Assembly: GCF_048381675.1 (NCBI RefSeq) | Contig: NZ_JBLWIS010000002.1 | Coordinates: 124,001 to 188,000, forward strand | From: Advenella sp048381675 | GTDB lineage: Bacteria; Pseudomonadota; Gammaproteobacteria; Burkholderiales; Burkholderiaceae_B | Direction of reading: 5' to 3' | DNA: 64,000 nucleotides | Shown here: piece after piece, positions 17,568 to 26,549 of the stretch | Layout: every line of letters begins with the position of its first letter | Numbering within the stretch: position 1 is the stretch's first letter | Notes under the pieces: model-generated | The model's database searches: none | What the model was told of the DNA's origin: nothing | Seen by the model: only the letters and a program-made list of their open reading frames with translations | Translations under genes and position numbers: made by a program

Positions 17568-19182
17568 TGTTTTGATTCATCCAGGTTCTAAGTACCATTG
17601 CCACGGCACGCGGGTCTTCAGCGGCAATTTTCTTGACTACGTTAAGATTGTCTTCGTAATGATCATGCTTGACAGGGATTTCGGCCTTGGCCTGGCGCTC
17701 GGTCTCTGCCTGGCGTAATGCTGCCTGTTTCTCGGCCTGTTCCATGTTTTTGCGATCTTCCAGTGCACGGATAAGCGGTTTGAAGGCCTTGAACCAGATG
17801 AGCATGACGGCGATCAACAGGAGCAGATATTGTCCCAGGATTTTGGCCAGGGTATGTATTTCCGGATCTTTCCATACGGGAGTTTCGGGCTCTGATGAAG
17901 AGAATTCGCTGTTGACGACATTCAGGCTGTCACCACGGTCTTCAGAGAAACCCACGGCTTCTTTGACCAGGGCATTGATTTGCTGCATGGTTTCGGGTGG
18001 AAGGGGAGCCACTTCACCGTTTTCGTTTTCCCGGAAATTAACCACAACGGCTACTGACAGGCGCTTGATGGCGCCGACCGAATCCTTGACATGGCTGATG
18101 GTGCGGTCCAGCTCATAGTTGATGGTGGCGTTATTGGTTTGGCTGCTTGGGTTTAGCACCGTCGTGGCGGTATTAGCCGTGGCATTGGTGCCGGGCGGGT
18201 TTTGTATGGGGGCGGTTGCAGGGCCAGGCGGCTCATTAGATAGTGCACCGGGTATGCCCATGGGCTGGCCAATGCCGGCCTGGGCCGTGCGGTTGGTTTG
18301 CTCGCTGCGGATCGCGGCTTCGTCGGGTTTTTGGTTGGGGCGATAAACTTCGGAGGTTTGTTCGCGCTGGGCAAAATCCAGACTGGCACTGACTTGTGCA
18401 TGGACATTGCCACGGCCCACGACTGGCACCAGAATGGAAATAATGCGGGCAGTCAGGCGTTGTTCCAGTTCATCGGTAAATTTAAGATGGGTCTGGTTGG
18501 CGCCAATGCCGTCAAGGCCGGCGCTGGAAGACAGCAAACGGCCATTTTGGTCAACAATGGAAACGTTGTCGGCTGTCAGGCCTGGAATGCTGGAGGCAAC
18601 CAGCCAGGCAATTGCGGCAATTTGGCCATCGCCCAGGCTACGGCCAGGACTCAGGTTAAGAAATACCGAGGCTGTTGGCAGCTTGCGGTCACGCACAAAC
18701 AGGGTTTGCTTGGGAATGGCCAGGTGAACCCGGGCGCTTTCCACCGAATTCATGGCCTCGATGGTGCGGGCCAGCTCACCTTCAACGGCACGCTGGTAAG
18801 TAACCTGCTCGGCAAACTGACTGGCCCCAAACTGCGGGTTGTCCATCAGCTCAAAACCCACGCCGCCACCTTGGGGCAGACCCTGCTCGGCCAGCATCAT
18901 ACGGGTTTCATGCACCGTGTCGGCAGGCACCAGGATGGCAGAGCCGTTTTCATTGAACTGGTAAGGTACATTCAGCTTTTCAAGGGCAGTAACAATGGCG
19001 CCACCATCCTTGTCTTGCAGGTTGGAAAACAGCACCTTGTATTCGGGCCCGCGCATCCATAGCAGGCTGACAACAATCAAGGCAACCAGGCCCGCTGCAG
19101 CACCCATTAAGACCGGGCGTGGCAACACAAGCAGGCGTTCCACCGCAGGGAAACGGGCAGCAAGTTTTTCCATGACGCTCAT
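17548..19182 (-). CDS. fliF: Flagellar MS-ring protein FliF
   Basis: FliF forms the MS-ring, the first basal-body structure in the inner membrane. It has 544 residues, two membrane helices (about 25-45 and 440-460), and ring-building motifs between them including EYKVLFSNLQDKDGG, RVHLAIPKQTLFVRDRKLPT and ASVFLNLSPG. The cytoplasmic C-terminus ends in the FliG-binding tail VAMVLRTWMNQNN. A Pro/Asn/Thr-rich loop (about 300-350) is variable in the family. It is divergent from fliE across 275 bases that should carry both promoters; I could not identify a confident sigma factor motif there. Confidence 0.97.
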   Translation of the reverse strand: MSVMEKLAARFPAVERLLVLPRPVLMGAAAGLVALIVVSLLWMRGPEYKVLFSNLQDKDGGAIVTALEKLNVPYQFNENGSAILVPADTVHETRMMLAEQGLPQGGGVGFELMDNPQFGASQFAEQVTYQRAVEGELARTIEAMNSVESARVHLAIPKQTLFVRDRKLPTASVFLNLSPGRSLGDGQIAAIAWLVASSIPGLTADNVSIVDQNGRLLSSSAGLDGIGANQTHLKFTDELEQRLTARIISILVPVVGRGNVHAQVSASLDFAQREQTSEVYRPNQKPDEAAIRSEQTNRTAQAGIGQPMGIPGALSNEPPGPATAPIQNPPGTNATANTATTVLNPSSQTNNATINYELDRTISHVKDSVGAIKRLSVAVVVNFRENENGEVAPLPPETMQQINALVKEAVGFSEDRGDSLNVVNSEFSSSEPETPVWKDPEIHTLAKILGQYLLLLIAVMLIWFKAFKPLIRALEDRKNMEQAEKQAALRQAETERQAKAEIPVKHDHYEDNLNVVKKIAAEDPRAVAMVLRTWMNQNNDDSRK

Positions 19183-19457
19183 GCCTGTCTTCCTTTAAAC
19201 CAGAAGGCAGCAGGAATCATGCAAAGGGTAAGGAATGCCATGAATAAGGAAGCTAAGGCGGTGGGTTCAATAATGGCCATGGGAAACAACAAAAGACACT
19301 TATCCAGTTAAACTTTTTCAGACACGTATTATCACCCACCCGGCGGTAAGGCAATCAGGGGTTAAAGCGGGGTTTTTTGGCTTGTTCGCGCTATTGAAAT
19401 GGATTGGCAGGCGCTAAGATGCGTTTATTTGCAAATTAGTATAGTCAGGATATTCTC

Positions 19458-19829
19458 ATGCAGCCCATATCTCCCCTTGCCATTTCCGGCATGAACACCT
19501 TGCAGCAACAGTTAAAGGAAATGGCCAATGGAGCCAAAGCCGGCGCGGTTTCAACGCCATTGGGGGGCATCCAGCCGATTGGCGTTCAGCCGCTGGAAAG
19601 CACAAAAACCTCATTTGCCAGCGAACTGGACGCGGCTATCAAAAGCATCTCGGCCACCCAGCAGGCTGCCAGTACCCAAGCAGAACAGTTCCTTTTGGGT
19701 AAACCGGGGATTTCATTGAATGACGTCATGATCGACATGCAAAAAGCCAGCATTGGCTTTCAAAGTGCCATTCAGGTAAGGAATAAACTGGTTCAGGCCT
19801 ATCAGACGATTGCTAGCATGCCGATATAA
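19458..19829 (+). CDS. fliE: Flagellar hook-basal body protein FliE
   Basis: FliE connects the MS-ring to the rod and is among the first proteins exported. The 123 residues include the C-terminal family motif GISLNDVMIDMQKASIGFQS and QVRNKLVQAYQTIASMPI. A Gly/Ala-rich N-terminal half is typical. ATG 19458 is preceded by AGGA at suitable distance. It is transcribed alone, divergently from fliF and convergently with the flhB-like gene; paired hairpins follow it. Confidence 0.95.
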   Translation: MQPISPLAISGMNTLQQQLKEMANGAKAGAVSTPLGGIQPIGVQPLESTKTSFASELDAAIKSISATQQAASTQAEQFLLGKPGISLNDVMIDMQKASIGFQSAIQVRNKLVQAYQTIASMPI

Positions 19830-19831
19830 TT

Positions 19832-19925
19832 CCCCTCCTCCGGAGGGGTGGCGCAAAGCGCCGGGGTGGTTCTAAAACAACCAAGGTACCCATCGAAGTC
19901 CCAAGTTGGTTCTAAAGCAACCAAC
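19832..19925. repeat. Three hairpins between convergent fliE and flhB-like genes
   Basis: CCCCTCC-TCC-GGAGGGG at 19832-19848 is a strong GC hairpin just after the fliE stop. It is followed by two similar units, TGGTT...AACCA at 19867-19883 and GTTGGTT-CTAAAGC-AACCAAC at 19905-19925, which share the core GGTTCTAAA-N-CAACCAA about 40 bases apart. They fill the gap between two convergent genes and probably act as bidirectional termination or mRNA-end structures. No long T-run is present. Confidence 0.5.
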
Positions 19926-19933
19926 GCACCGAC

Positions 19934-20218
19934 TCAGTTTCTTTCCAGCCCCGCTTCCAGCGAATAAATCCAGGCCAGCAATTCAGCCACCACCGTATAC
20001 AGTTCGGGTGGGATTTGCTGGTCCAGGTCCACCTGCAGCAGCATGGCCACCAGCTCTGGTGATTCATGCACGGGTACGTTGTGCTGTTTGGCCAGTTCAA
20101 TAATGCTTTGCGCAATATTACCCATGCCTTTGGCCACCACCTTGGGGGCGGGGTCTGTGGCGTGGTAGGCCAATGTGACGGCTGTTTTGCGCGTTTCAGG
20201 TGAACCGGGCTTATTCAT
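19934..20218 (-). CDS. Stand-alone FlhB C-terminal-domain protein (FhlB-like)
   Basis: This 94-residue protein corresponds to the cytoplasmic C-terminal domain of FlhB/YscU without the membrane part. Recognisable FlhB segments are APKVVAKGMGNIAQSIIELA, HNVPVHESPELVAMLLQVDL and IPPELYTVVAELLAWIY. In FlhB the domain starts with the self-cleaving NPTH; here the equivalent place reads RKTAVTLAYHA and NPTH is absent, so autocleavage is not expected. Such free FlhB domains occur beside flagellar genes and are thought to bind export substrates or stand in for part of FlhB after cleavage. It lies just downstream of the second FliK-like gene, a suggestive pairing because FliK acts on FlhB. Confidence 0.85.
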   Translation of the reverse strand: MNKPGSPETRKTAVTLAYHATDPAPKVVAKGMGNIAQSIIELAKQHNVPVHESPELVAMLLQVDLDQQIPPELYTVVAELLAWIYSLEAGLERN

Positions 20219-20263
20219 GGCATATCCTCTTATTGTGCGGTTCTTTTAAAACAGACCAGTTCA

Positions 20264-21610
20264 TCACACTTCCTTTCGCCCCTGTTCATTAGCCTGCAGT
20301 TGCCCCTGTTTGTCAGCCTGCAATTGCCCCGGGTCGGTGAATACTTCGAAGGAATGGGTTTGCAGGCCCAATGCTTGCAAACGGTTGGTGAATTCGGGCA
20401 TACGTTGTAACAGTAACGATGCGGTGCTTTGATTATCCTTCAGTTTGGGGTTGTCGATAACCTGATACTGTGCCTGCACGTGACTGTTAATAATTTGAAT
20501 CATAATGCGTATTTTTCCCAGCAAGGGCAGGCTTAATGTTAGCGTGGTTGACCAAGGAGTATTGGCCTCGCTCTCTTCACGACGTGCAGATTCGCTGCCG
20601 GTCTTATTCTGTTCATCTTCGGACCGGTTGGCGGGGTGCTGGGCGGCAAAGGCTTGCGGGTTGTCCTTCTGGATTTCCCAGGTCATGGCGGCACCTTGCC
20701 AGGCTTCGCCTTGCCATACAATTCGTTGTTGCTGGTGCATTTCCAGCTGCTGCTGAACCAGACTGGCCAGGGCGCCAGACAATGGTGGCGGGGCAGGGGC
20801 TGCTTCTGCCTTGCCTTGGGTAAGGGCCGATAATATTGATATTTGCCGGCTAACTTGCTGTTCTGCTTGTTGTTCTTTTAACAGTAGTGCTTTGGGGTGG
20901 TTGGCCAGTTCTTGTAAATTGCCATTGCTACGTAAAATGCGCCATAAAGTGGCTTCATAAGACAGGCCTGGCCGGGCAATTTCACGGCTTAAGGTTTCGC
21001 GAATAATTGACGCAAACAGGCTGGAACCCAGTGCCCGCAATGCCTCGTCTTTTAAGGGTATGCCAGCGCCGGCTGCCAGCGAAGCCGCGGCGCCTGAAGA
21101 AGAACCAGCAGCCGAAGCCGCCTGTTCGGCCGGACGCGACAGAAACGACAATAATTCTTTGGGGTTTTTGGGGATAATAGGAGCGTGGTTGGGATTGCCT
21201 AATGGCGCTGCCTGTTCGGGTATTTGCCCTAGCAGGGTCACTACACTTTTTGCGGCATTGCTCCAACGGGTAGACGTTGACTCTACCGGGTTGCGGGTCG
21301 TGGTTTCTGCTGTCTTGCTGCCTGCCTGGCTAACTGCCTGCTGGCTGCCGGTATTGCTGATAGGCATACCCTGTAAAGCAGTGCGATGCCCCAGCGTTGC
21401 CTGCACACTTTGCGCCACCGCCTGGAAATTGCCTGTTTGCAAATGCGCCTTGGTGGCGTTTTCAAGCGCCTCGGGTCGTGCTGTTGAACCGGTTGGTAAA
21501 ACCGATTGCCGGCTACGCGCCGACTGCAGCTGCCCCTGGGCGGAAAGGGTTACACCCAGCGCGGTTTCCAGTCGTTGTACAAGAAGAGTGCTTAAGCTGC
21601 TTGATGACAT
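20264..21610 (-). CDS. Second FliK-like flagellar hook-length control protein
   Basis: The 448-residue protein is low-complexity (Gln, Ser, Ala) over its first ~330 residues and has a compact C-terminal region (about 345-430) with TLTLSLPLLGKIRIMIQIIN, HVQAQYQVIDNP and a final MPEFTNRLQALGLQTHSF, which resembles the FliK C-terminal beta/alpha domain in layout. Sequence similarity to the canonical FliK at 12439-13860 is weak. It is followed after 45 bases by the FlhB-domain gene, and the two probably form an operon. By analogy it may tune the export switch; direct evidence is lacking. ATG 21610 is used. Confidence 0.72.
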   Translation of the reverse strand: MSSSSLSTLLVQRLETALGVTLSAQGQLQSARSRQSVLPTGSTARPEALENATKAHLQTGNFQAVAQSVQATLGHRTALQGMPISNTGSQQAVSQAGSKTAETTTRNPVESTSTRWSNAAKSVVTLLGQIPEQAAPLGNPNHAPIIPKNPKELLSFLSRPAEQAASAAGSSSGAAASLAAGAGIPLKDEALRALGSSLFASIIRETLSREIARPGLSYEATLWRILRSNGNLQELANHPKALLLKEQQAEQQVSRQISILSALTQGKAEAAPAPPPLSGALASLVQQQLEMHQQQRIVWQGEAWQGAAMTWEIQKDNPQAFAAQHPANRSEDEQNKTGSESARREESEANTPWSTTLTLSLPLLGKIRIMIQIINSHVQAQYQVIDNPKLKDNQSTASLLLQRMPEFTNRLQALGLQTHSFEVFTDPGQLQADKQGQLQANEQGRKEV

Positions 21611-21619
21611 AAGGCATGC

Positions 21620-22024
21620 CTACCCCGCCAGCTTAATACCAGTATAAGCCTTGACCATTTTCTTTTGCTGGTTACGCATATGCAGCAATTGCGACAGCCG
21701 TTTCATTTGAGGGGAAATCGCATCACGCACCGCGGCGTCATGCATAAGCACCTGGCGCAGCAAATGGGAGCAAAGCTCCTTTTCAGCCTTGTTGCCCGGC
21801 TGAAAATTAGCCTTGTTGCGAAGCACTTCCACTTCATGCACATAACTTTGACCCAGTGCAAGCGTGGCCTCCCAGTTTTCCTGCCGGGCAGCCTCTTCCA
21901 TTTGCTGGGTAATGCTGACCAGCTGCTGGTAGGCTTCCACAACACAGCTATTGCACTCTGGGGGGAAAGGTCCCGTGGCATTGGCCGGGTAAGCCTTGTT
22001 GCATTCTGAAGGATAATAAGTCAT
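21620..22024 (-). CDS. fliT: Flagellar chaperone FliT
   Basis: FliT is the export chaperone for the filament cap FliD and, in enterics, also an antagonist of FlhDC. The 134-residue protein is helical, with VVEAYQQLVSITQQMEEAAR, NWEATLALGQSYVHEVEVLR and an LLRQVLMHDAAVRDAISPQM helix, all consistent with FliT. It follows fliS by 38 bases in the fliD-S-T order. The N-terminal ~25 residues (with NPEC-like PPECNSC) are an extension not usual in E. coli FliT. Confidence 0.82.
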   Translation of the reverse strand: MTYYPSECNKAYPANATGPFPPECNSCVVEAYQQLVSITQQMEEAARQENWEATLALGQSYVHEVEVLRNKANFQPGNKAEKELCSHLLRQVLMHDAAVRDAISPQMKRLSQLLHMRNQQKKMVKAYTGIKLAG

Positions 22025-22062
22025 TTTAATATCTTCTGGTCTAATAGTAGTAAACCAAATCC

Positions 22063-22476
22063 CTATTTACGGGGCTTATTAGCGGTGGCTGTTTTCCAGG
22101 CATCGGTAATATCGGACAACATTTTTTCAACGGTATCCAGGTGTGATGCCTCTTGGTTCACACTGGCCAACAACAGCTGCTGCGACATTAATCTGAAACT
22201 GAGAATCATGTTCTTGGCCACCTCGCCGGCAGATTCATCAATACCCGGAATAAGGCCTGAATCAATAATGCTGATGGCCTTGGAAATGTTTTCACCACGT
22301 TTGGCAATATCGCCATTCTGGAAATAAAGCTTGGCCTTCATAACGCAAGACTGGGTAGCTTCCAGCATGATGGTGATCAGTTCCTCGGGGGAAGCGCTAA
22401 GCACTTGTGTTTCAAGCCCTATTTTTGCGTAGGCCTTGGCGGGATCCTGGTTTTTGGCAATGGTAGTTGTATTCAT
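22063..22476 (-). CDS. fliS: Flagellin export chaperone FliS
   Basis: FliS binds the C-terminus of flagellin and prevents premature polymerisation. From ATG 22476 it has 137 residues with the family's AYAKIGLETQVLSASPEELI segment and LYFQNGDIAKRGENISKAI, followed by the helix SGLIPGIDESAGEVAKNM. A TTG further upstream (22503) would add nine residues but lacks support. It sits 30 bases after fliD, under the fliD sigma-28 promoter. Confidence 0.95.
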   Translation of the reverse strand: MNTTTIAKNQDPAKAYAKIGLETQVLSASPEELITIMLEATQSCVMKAKLYFQNGDIAKRGENISKAISIIDSGLIPGIDESAGEVAKNMILSFRLMSQQLLLASVNQEASHLDTVEKMLSDITDAWKTATANKPRK

Positions 22477-22506
22477 GGTATGAAAAAAAGCCTTAAAAAT
22501 CAATCG

Positions 22507-23871
22507 TTATTTCTTGCTGTCACTATTCCAGGCAGAAAGTTGCTGGGTTAAGTAGGCAGAGGTACTGTTCATTTGTGCAACCAGAGAATCCAGCGCGGTA
22601 AATTGGGCCCGGTAGCGTTCCATCGTGGCTTCAATTTGCGTTTGTTTGCGTTCATATTGCGAATCCAGTTCTTTAATTCGCGATTTGGTACCGTTGCTGG
22701 CAGAGGTAACAATACCAGTGGTACTGCTGATCAAGCCTGTGGTTACGTTTTGTGTATACGTGGCGATGCCATTGGTTTTGTCCTGGAACAGCTTGGTAAT
22801 GTCGTCACGGTTTTCTGCCAGGGCTTTATCAAACTTGGCTTCGTCCAGCTTAATAGTGCCATCGGCCTGGGTGCGAATGCCCAGGTCTGACAGTGTTTTA
22901 AACGCACCGCCATTGCTGCTTTGGAAATTCATAATGCCGCTTAAGCGGGTTTGTGCCGTTCGGGCTGTGTTGTCGCCATTCAGTACACTGCCGCCCGCAC
23001 CTTCGGTATAGGCTGTGCTGCTTTTAATGAACTTCTGGACATTGTTATAGGCCGTAATAAACTCGTTGATGGCGGCTTTGGTTTTGTCATCGTTGCGTGT
23101 GACCGTTAGCGTTTGTGCTTCGGTGTCTACCTTGTTTAAATTCAGGGTTACGCCCTGAATCACATCTTCCAGCTTGTTGGTGGCCTGGGTAACATTAATT
23201 CCGTTAACCTCAATGACAGCATCGGTGGCGGCCTGTTCAGTCATGCCGGTTTTGTTCAGCAATGTGCCCAGCTCAGCGTTACCTTCTACGGTAATATCAT
23301 TAATGGCGGCCTGCGTGCCGGTGGCGGTGGTGCTTATCATCAGCCGGTAAGGCGTGCCAGAACCGTCATTCATGATGCTGGCGCTAAGCCCAAGCTCTTT
23401 GTCGGCATTAATCGCTTTGGCAATATCCTGAAGAGAGGTGCTTTTGCCGGTAAGGTCCAGCGTTTTTACTTCGCCGCTTTCCAGCTTAAATGAAACCACG
23501 CCACCCGTGCCATTTGCAGCGGCTTTGTCGGCCACGCCATTGGCAATGAGCGTTTGGGTAGATGCCAAAGATTCCACTTTAATACGGTAACTGCCAGCCA
23601 CCGCAGAGATGCTGGCACTGGCTTTAAAGCTTTCCCCTGTTTGGCTGGCCGTGTATTGGCCAAAAGTGGTGTCGCCTTCAAACGCCTTGGCCGCGGTTTG
23701 CAGCTTTTCTATGGCGCTGGATAGCTGGCCATAGGCAGACAGGCGCGCGTTTTCAGTGCTTTTACGCTGGGTAATCGTGCTTAATACGGATTCTTCGCTG
23801 GTACGCAGGCCGTCTAGCAAGGTAGATAAATCTAAACCTGAACCAACGCCAATGCTGGAAATATTAGCCAT
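22507..23871 (-). CDS. fliD: Flagellar filament cap FliD (HAP2)
   Basis: FliD forms the pentameric cap at the filament tip and folds incoming flagellin. From ATG 23871 the protein has 454 residues and starts MANISSIGVGSGLDLSTLLD, which is diagnostic. The middle carries IQGVTLNLNKVD and the C-terminus has ELDSQYERKQTQIEATMERY followed by FTALDSLVAQMNSTSAYLTQ. The frame stays open 30 codons upstream but the family start and the GSGLDL motif fix ATG 23871. A sigma-28 promoter lies about 155-180 bases upstream. Confidence 0.96.
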   Translation of the reverse strand: MANISSIGVGSGLDLSTLLDGLRTSEESVLSTITQRKSTENARLSAYGQLSSAIEKLQTAAKAFEGDTTFGQYTASQTGESFKASASISAVAGSYRIKVESLASTQTLIANGVADKAAANGTGGVVSFKLESGEVKTLDLTGKSTSLQDIAKAINADKELGLSASIMNDGSGTPYRLMISTTATGTQAAINDITVEGNAELGTLLNKTGMTEQAATDAVIEVNGINVTQATNKLEDVIQGVTLNLNKVDTEAQTLTVTRNDDKTKAAINEFITAYNNVQKFIKSSTAYTEGAGGSVLNGDNTARTAQTRLSGIMNFQSSNGGAFKTLSDLGIRTQADGTIKLDEAKFDKALAENRDDITKLFQDKTNGIATYTQNVTTGLISSTTGIVTSASNGTKSRIKELDSQYERKQTQIEATMERYRAQFTALDSLVAQMNSTSAYLTQQLSAWNSDSKK

Positions 23872-24025
23872 AATATAAATTGTGTCGTAACGTTGAGGAT
23901 TATTTCCTGAAAAGGCAAAAGGTAACGCTGTAATAAAAGTAATATTGGCCTGAATATACAAATAACCTGATGCCAGCCTGGTGAACAGACAGATAAATAA
24001 CCATAATTAGCTGTTTCTACAGAAG

Positions 24026-24052
24026 TTAACGGCAGGGTTTTGCCATTCTTTA
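24026..24052 (-). promoter_or_regulatory. Sigma-28 (FliA) promoter of fliD-fliS-fliT
   Basis: On the minus strand the sequence reads TAAA, 15 bases, GCCGTTAA, identical in its -10 octamer to the fliC promoter of this window and with exact spacing. It lies about 155 bases before the fliD start. The rest of the 375-base fliD-fliA gap (23872-24246) holds no further gene or clear motif. Confidence 0.82.
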
Positions 24053-24246
24053 ATGGCATCTTGTGTTTACCTTAACCCTGTATATATAGAAACGGCAGAA
24101 TCATTAACAAGACTACCAGACATCATGTCAGATAGACACGGTTTGCAAAGCAACAATTACCCGTCAAACCCGGCCTAGTTCTGGCCATTGAATGCAAGCA
24201 AAATCGTTAATAATGACAAAATGTATACCAACCACATTCATCGTGC

Positions 24247-25005
24247 ATGAGCAAGGCTACGTTACCAACACCCTCTATAGAGCAGATATTGCGCGAACAC
24301 GCACCCATGGTGCGTAGCATTGCCCTTAAAATGATGGCCCGGCTGCCAGCTAATATAGAACTGGATGACCTGATCCAGGCCGGCATGATTGGTCTGCTGG
24401 ACGCCGCTCAACGTTTTGAAAACACCGGCGCCGCGCAATTTACCAGCTATGCCAATACAAGAATACGGGGCGCCATCACCGACGAACTGCGCCGTCAGGA
24501 CTGGTTGCCACGTACCCTGCGCAGCAAAAACAGCAAAATCCAGAAAGCCATTAGCCAGGCTGAAAAAAAGCTGGGCTATGAACCTGGCGACGAAGAAATT
24601 GCCGAAGAACTGGGTATTTCCGTAGATGCCTATCGCGAACAGTTGAGTGATGTGGGCACGGTACATGTAGTGCATTACGAAGACTTCAGGTTTAACAGCG
24701 ACGAAGATGAGCGGGAAAATAACCAGCTTGATAAGTTGATAGGGGGTACCGATGAATACAACCCACAAGCAGCCTTGTTAAATGAAGAATTCAAACAGAC
24801 CCTGGTTGAGTGCATTGGCAAACTGCCTGAAAGGGAACAGCTGGTGCTGTCTTTAATATTTGAGCAGGCCTTGAACCTGAAAGAAATAGCTGCTGTGCTG
24901 GAGCTGACCGAGGGCAGGGTATCGCAACTGCGTTCGCAAGCCGTGTTAAGACTGCGTGGTATGTTGAAAGAAGCCTATTGGGACCAGTTACCGGAAAATT
25001 TTTAA
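24247..25005 (+). CDS. fliA: RNA polymerase sigma-28 factor FliA
   Basis: FliA directs transcription of late flagellar and chemotaxis genes and is held by FlgM until hook completion. The 252 residues show sigma region 2 (IELDDLIQAGMIGLLDAAQR, FTSYANTRIRGAITDELRRQ, DWLPR), region 3 and region 4 with LPEREQLVLSLIFEQALNLK and the helix-turn-helix EIAAVLELTEGRVSQLRSQA. Three matching promoters in this window are its likely targets. The N-terminal ~15 residues before REHAPMVRSIALKMMARL are a little longer than in E. coli. No obvious ribosome site precedes ATG 24247. Confidence 0.97.
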   Translation: MSKATLPTPSIEQILREHAPMVRSIALKMMARLPANIELDDLIQAGMIGLLDAAQRFENTGAAQFTSYANTRIRGAITDELRRQDWLPRTLRSKNSKIQKAISQAEKKLGYEPGDEEIAEELGISVDAYREQLSDVGTVHVVHYEDFRFNSDEDERENNQLDKLIGGTDEYNPQAALLNEEFKQTLVECIGKLPEREQLVLSLIFEQALNLKEIAAVLELTEGRVSQLRSQAVLRLRGMLKEAYWDQLPENF

Positions 25006-25034
25006 TAAAAAAATAAAAAATAATTAAAAAATAT

Positions 25035-25061
25035 TAAAGAAAAAAAAACAGGGGCCGTTAA
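25035..25061 (+). promoter_or_regulatory. Sigma-28 (FliA) promoter of fliC
   Basis: TAAAGAAA, 11 bases, GCCGTTAA: the enterobacterial FliA consensus TAAAGTTT-N11-GCCGATAA with exact spacing. It sits 88 bases upstream of the fliC ATG, inside a very A-rich stretch after fliA. A GGAG ribosome site is present at about 25139-25142. Confidence 0.87.
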
Positions 25062-25149
25062 TAACACTATAAACCAGCAGTAAGCCTTCAAGACAAAGGT
25101 GAAATGACTTGGTTTTTCTTGAAGTGATCTTATTTTTTCGGAGTGTTCC

Positions 25150-26436
25150 ATGTCTGTAATTAATACCAACTACCTGGCTCTTGTTTCTCAGAATAACCTG
25201 ACAAAATCCCAAAATGCATTGGGTTCTGCGATTGAGCGTTTGTCTTCCGGCTTGCGCATTAACAGCGCCAAAGACGACGCTGCTGGCCAGGCAATTGCCA
25301 ACCGTTTCACTGCTAACATCAAGGGTTTGACTCAAGCTGCCCGTAACGCCAACGACGGTATTTCTATTGCACAAACCACCGAAGGCGCGTTGAACGAAAT
25401 CAACAACAACCTGCAGCGTGTTCGTGAACTGACTGTACAAGCAGCCAACGAATCCAACTCTCCTGATGACTTGGCATCAATCCAGAAAGAGATTACACAG
25501 CGTTTGGATGAAATCCAGCGTGTGTCTGACCAAACCGAGTTTAACGGTGTTAAGGTTCTGAAAGAAGGAGTTGAGGGTCTGAAAATTCAGGTAGGTGCCC
25601 GTGACGACCAAGTAATTGACTTGGAGTTGAAAGCAATCAACCCCGAAAAACTGGGCCTGAAAGGATTTACAGTTGTTGAGGGTCTTGATATTACTAAAGT
25701 GGGCGGTAGCGCACCAAATGTAGTTACTGGATCTGTAGCTGCTGTTACCACAGGTATGACTAAGCCTACTGTTGACGTTGGAACTGGTGGTTCGTTCGGC
25801 GCACTTCAAGTCAATGCTGATGGTGAGTATTTTGCTGAGTACACCGGTGGTACTGATAGTGCTGGTGACCCTGCTGGTAATGGTTGGTATAAAGTTACTG
25901 TCGCTGATGATGGTACTTTAACCGCGGCGACAACTGCAGAAACAGGTATTCCAACAGGTTTGCAAGCAGCTCCTACCGTTCCAACTAAAGGAGCAGCTTC
26001 TGGTGTTGATGCTGCAAACCTGCGTGCATATACTGGTACCGCAAATGATCCTGAATATGTAATTGTTGAAGGCACAGGTGCTGATGCTAAATATTATGCA
26101 GCAAACGTTGATGCTACTGGTGCGGTTACCCGTGGTGCTGAACTTGCAGTTGGAGAGAAAACAGCAGATCCTTTGGCTGCTCTGGACAAAGCTTTGCAAA
26201 ACGTTGATGATTTGCGTAGTGATCTTGGTGCGATTCAAAACCGTTTCCAATCTACAATCACCAACCTGAACAACACAGTCACCAACCTGTCTGCAGCCCG
26301 TTCACGTATTGAAGATGCTGACTATGCAGTTGAAGTTTCCAACATGACTCGTGCACAGATTCTGCAACAAGCCGGTACTTCTGTTCTGGCCAAAGCCAAC
26401 CAGGTGCCACAGGGCGTTCTGTCTCTGTTGCAATAA
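25150..26436 (+). CDS. fliC: Flagellin FliC
   Basis: This is the filament subunit, 428 residues. The conserved ends are clear: N-terminal SVINTNYLALVSQNNLTKSQ with AIERLSSGLRINSAKDDAAG, and C-terminal SRIEDADYAVEVSNMTRAQI with QQAGTSVLAKANQVPQGVLS. These form the D0/D1 domains that polymerise and bind TLR5. The central part (about 175-325), rich in Gly, Ala, Thr and Asp, is the variable surface domain and is more AT-rich in codon use than the ends. A FliA promoter precedes it and a strong terminator follows. Confidence 0.98.
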   Translation: MSVINTNYLALVSQNNLTKSQNALGSAIERLSSGLRINSAKDDAAGQAIANRFTANIKGLTQAARNANDGISIAQTTEGALNEINNNLQRVRELTVQAANESNSPDDLASIQKEITQRLDEIQRVSDQTEFNGVKVLKEGVEGLKIQVGARDDQVIDLELKAINPEKLGLKGFTVVEGLDITKVGGSAPNVVTGSVAAVTTGMTKPTVDVGTGGSFGALQVNADGEYFAEYTGGTDSAGDPAGNGWYKVTVADDGTLTAATTAETGIPTGLQAAPTVPTKGAASGVDAANLRAYTGTANDPEYVIVEGTGADAKYYAANVDATGAVTRGAELAVGEKTADPLAALDKALQNVDDLRSDLGAIQNRFQSTITNLNNTVTNLSAARSRIEDADYAVEVSNMTRAQILQQAGTSVLAKANQVPQGVLSLLQ

Positions 26437-26448
26437 GCCTGAAAAGTC

Positions 26449-26537
26449 CAACAGGTGGGTGTGCCTGCCTGTTGGTTTGGTCTTATGCAAAAATCGTCAG
26501 TTCTGTATGTTCAGGGCTGGCGATTTTTATTTTTTTA
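26449..26537 (+). terminator. Double-hairpin terminator after fliC
   Basis: A first hairpin CCAACAGG...CCTGTTGG (26449-26476) is followed by AAAAATCGTCAG...CTGGCGATTTTT (26489-26528, one G-U pair) and then a T-rich run ATTTTTTT. The second stem plus T-run is a textbook intrinsic terminator for the highly expressed flagellin transcript. Confidence 0.88.
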
Positions 26538-26549
26538 TTAGGAGCCTCA

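Noticed and set aside
19183..19457. Sigma-54 promoter between fliF and fliE
   Set aside because: GG-N10-GC spacing was sought on both strands and no convincing match was found.
25035..25061. A-rich tract after fliA as an intrinsic terminator
   Set aside because: No stem precedes it, and it contains the sigma-28 promoter of fliC.
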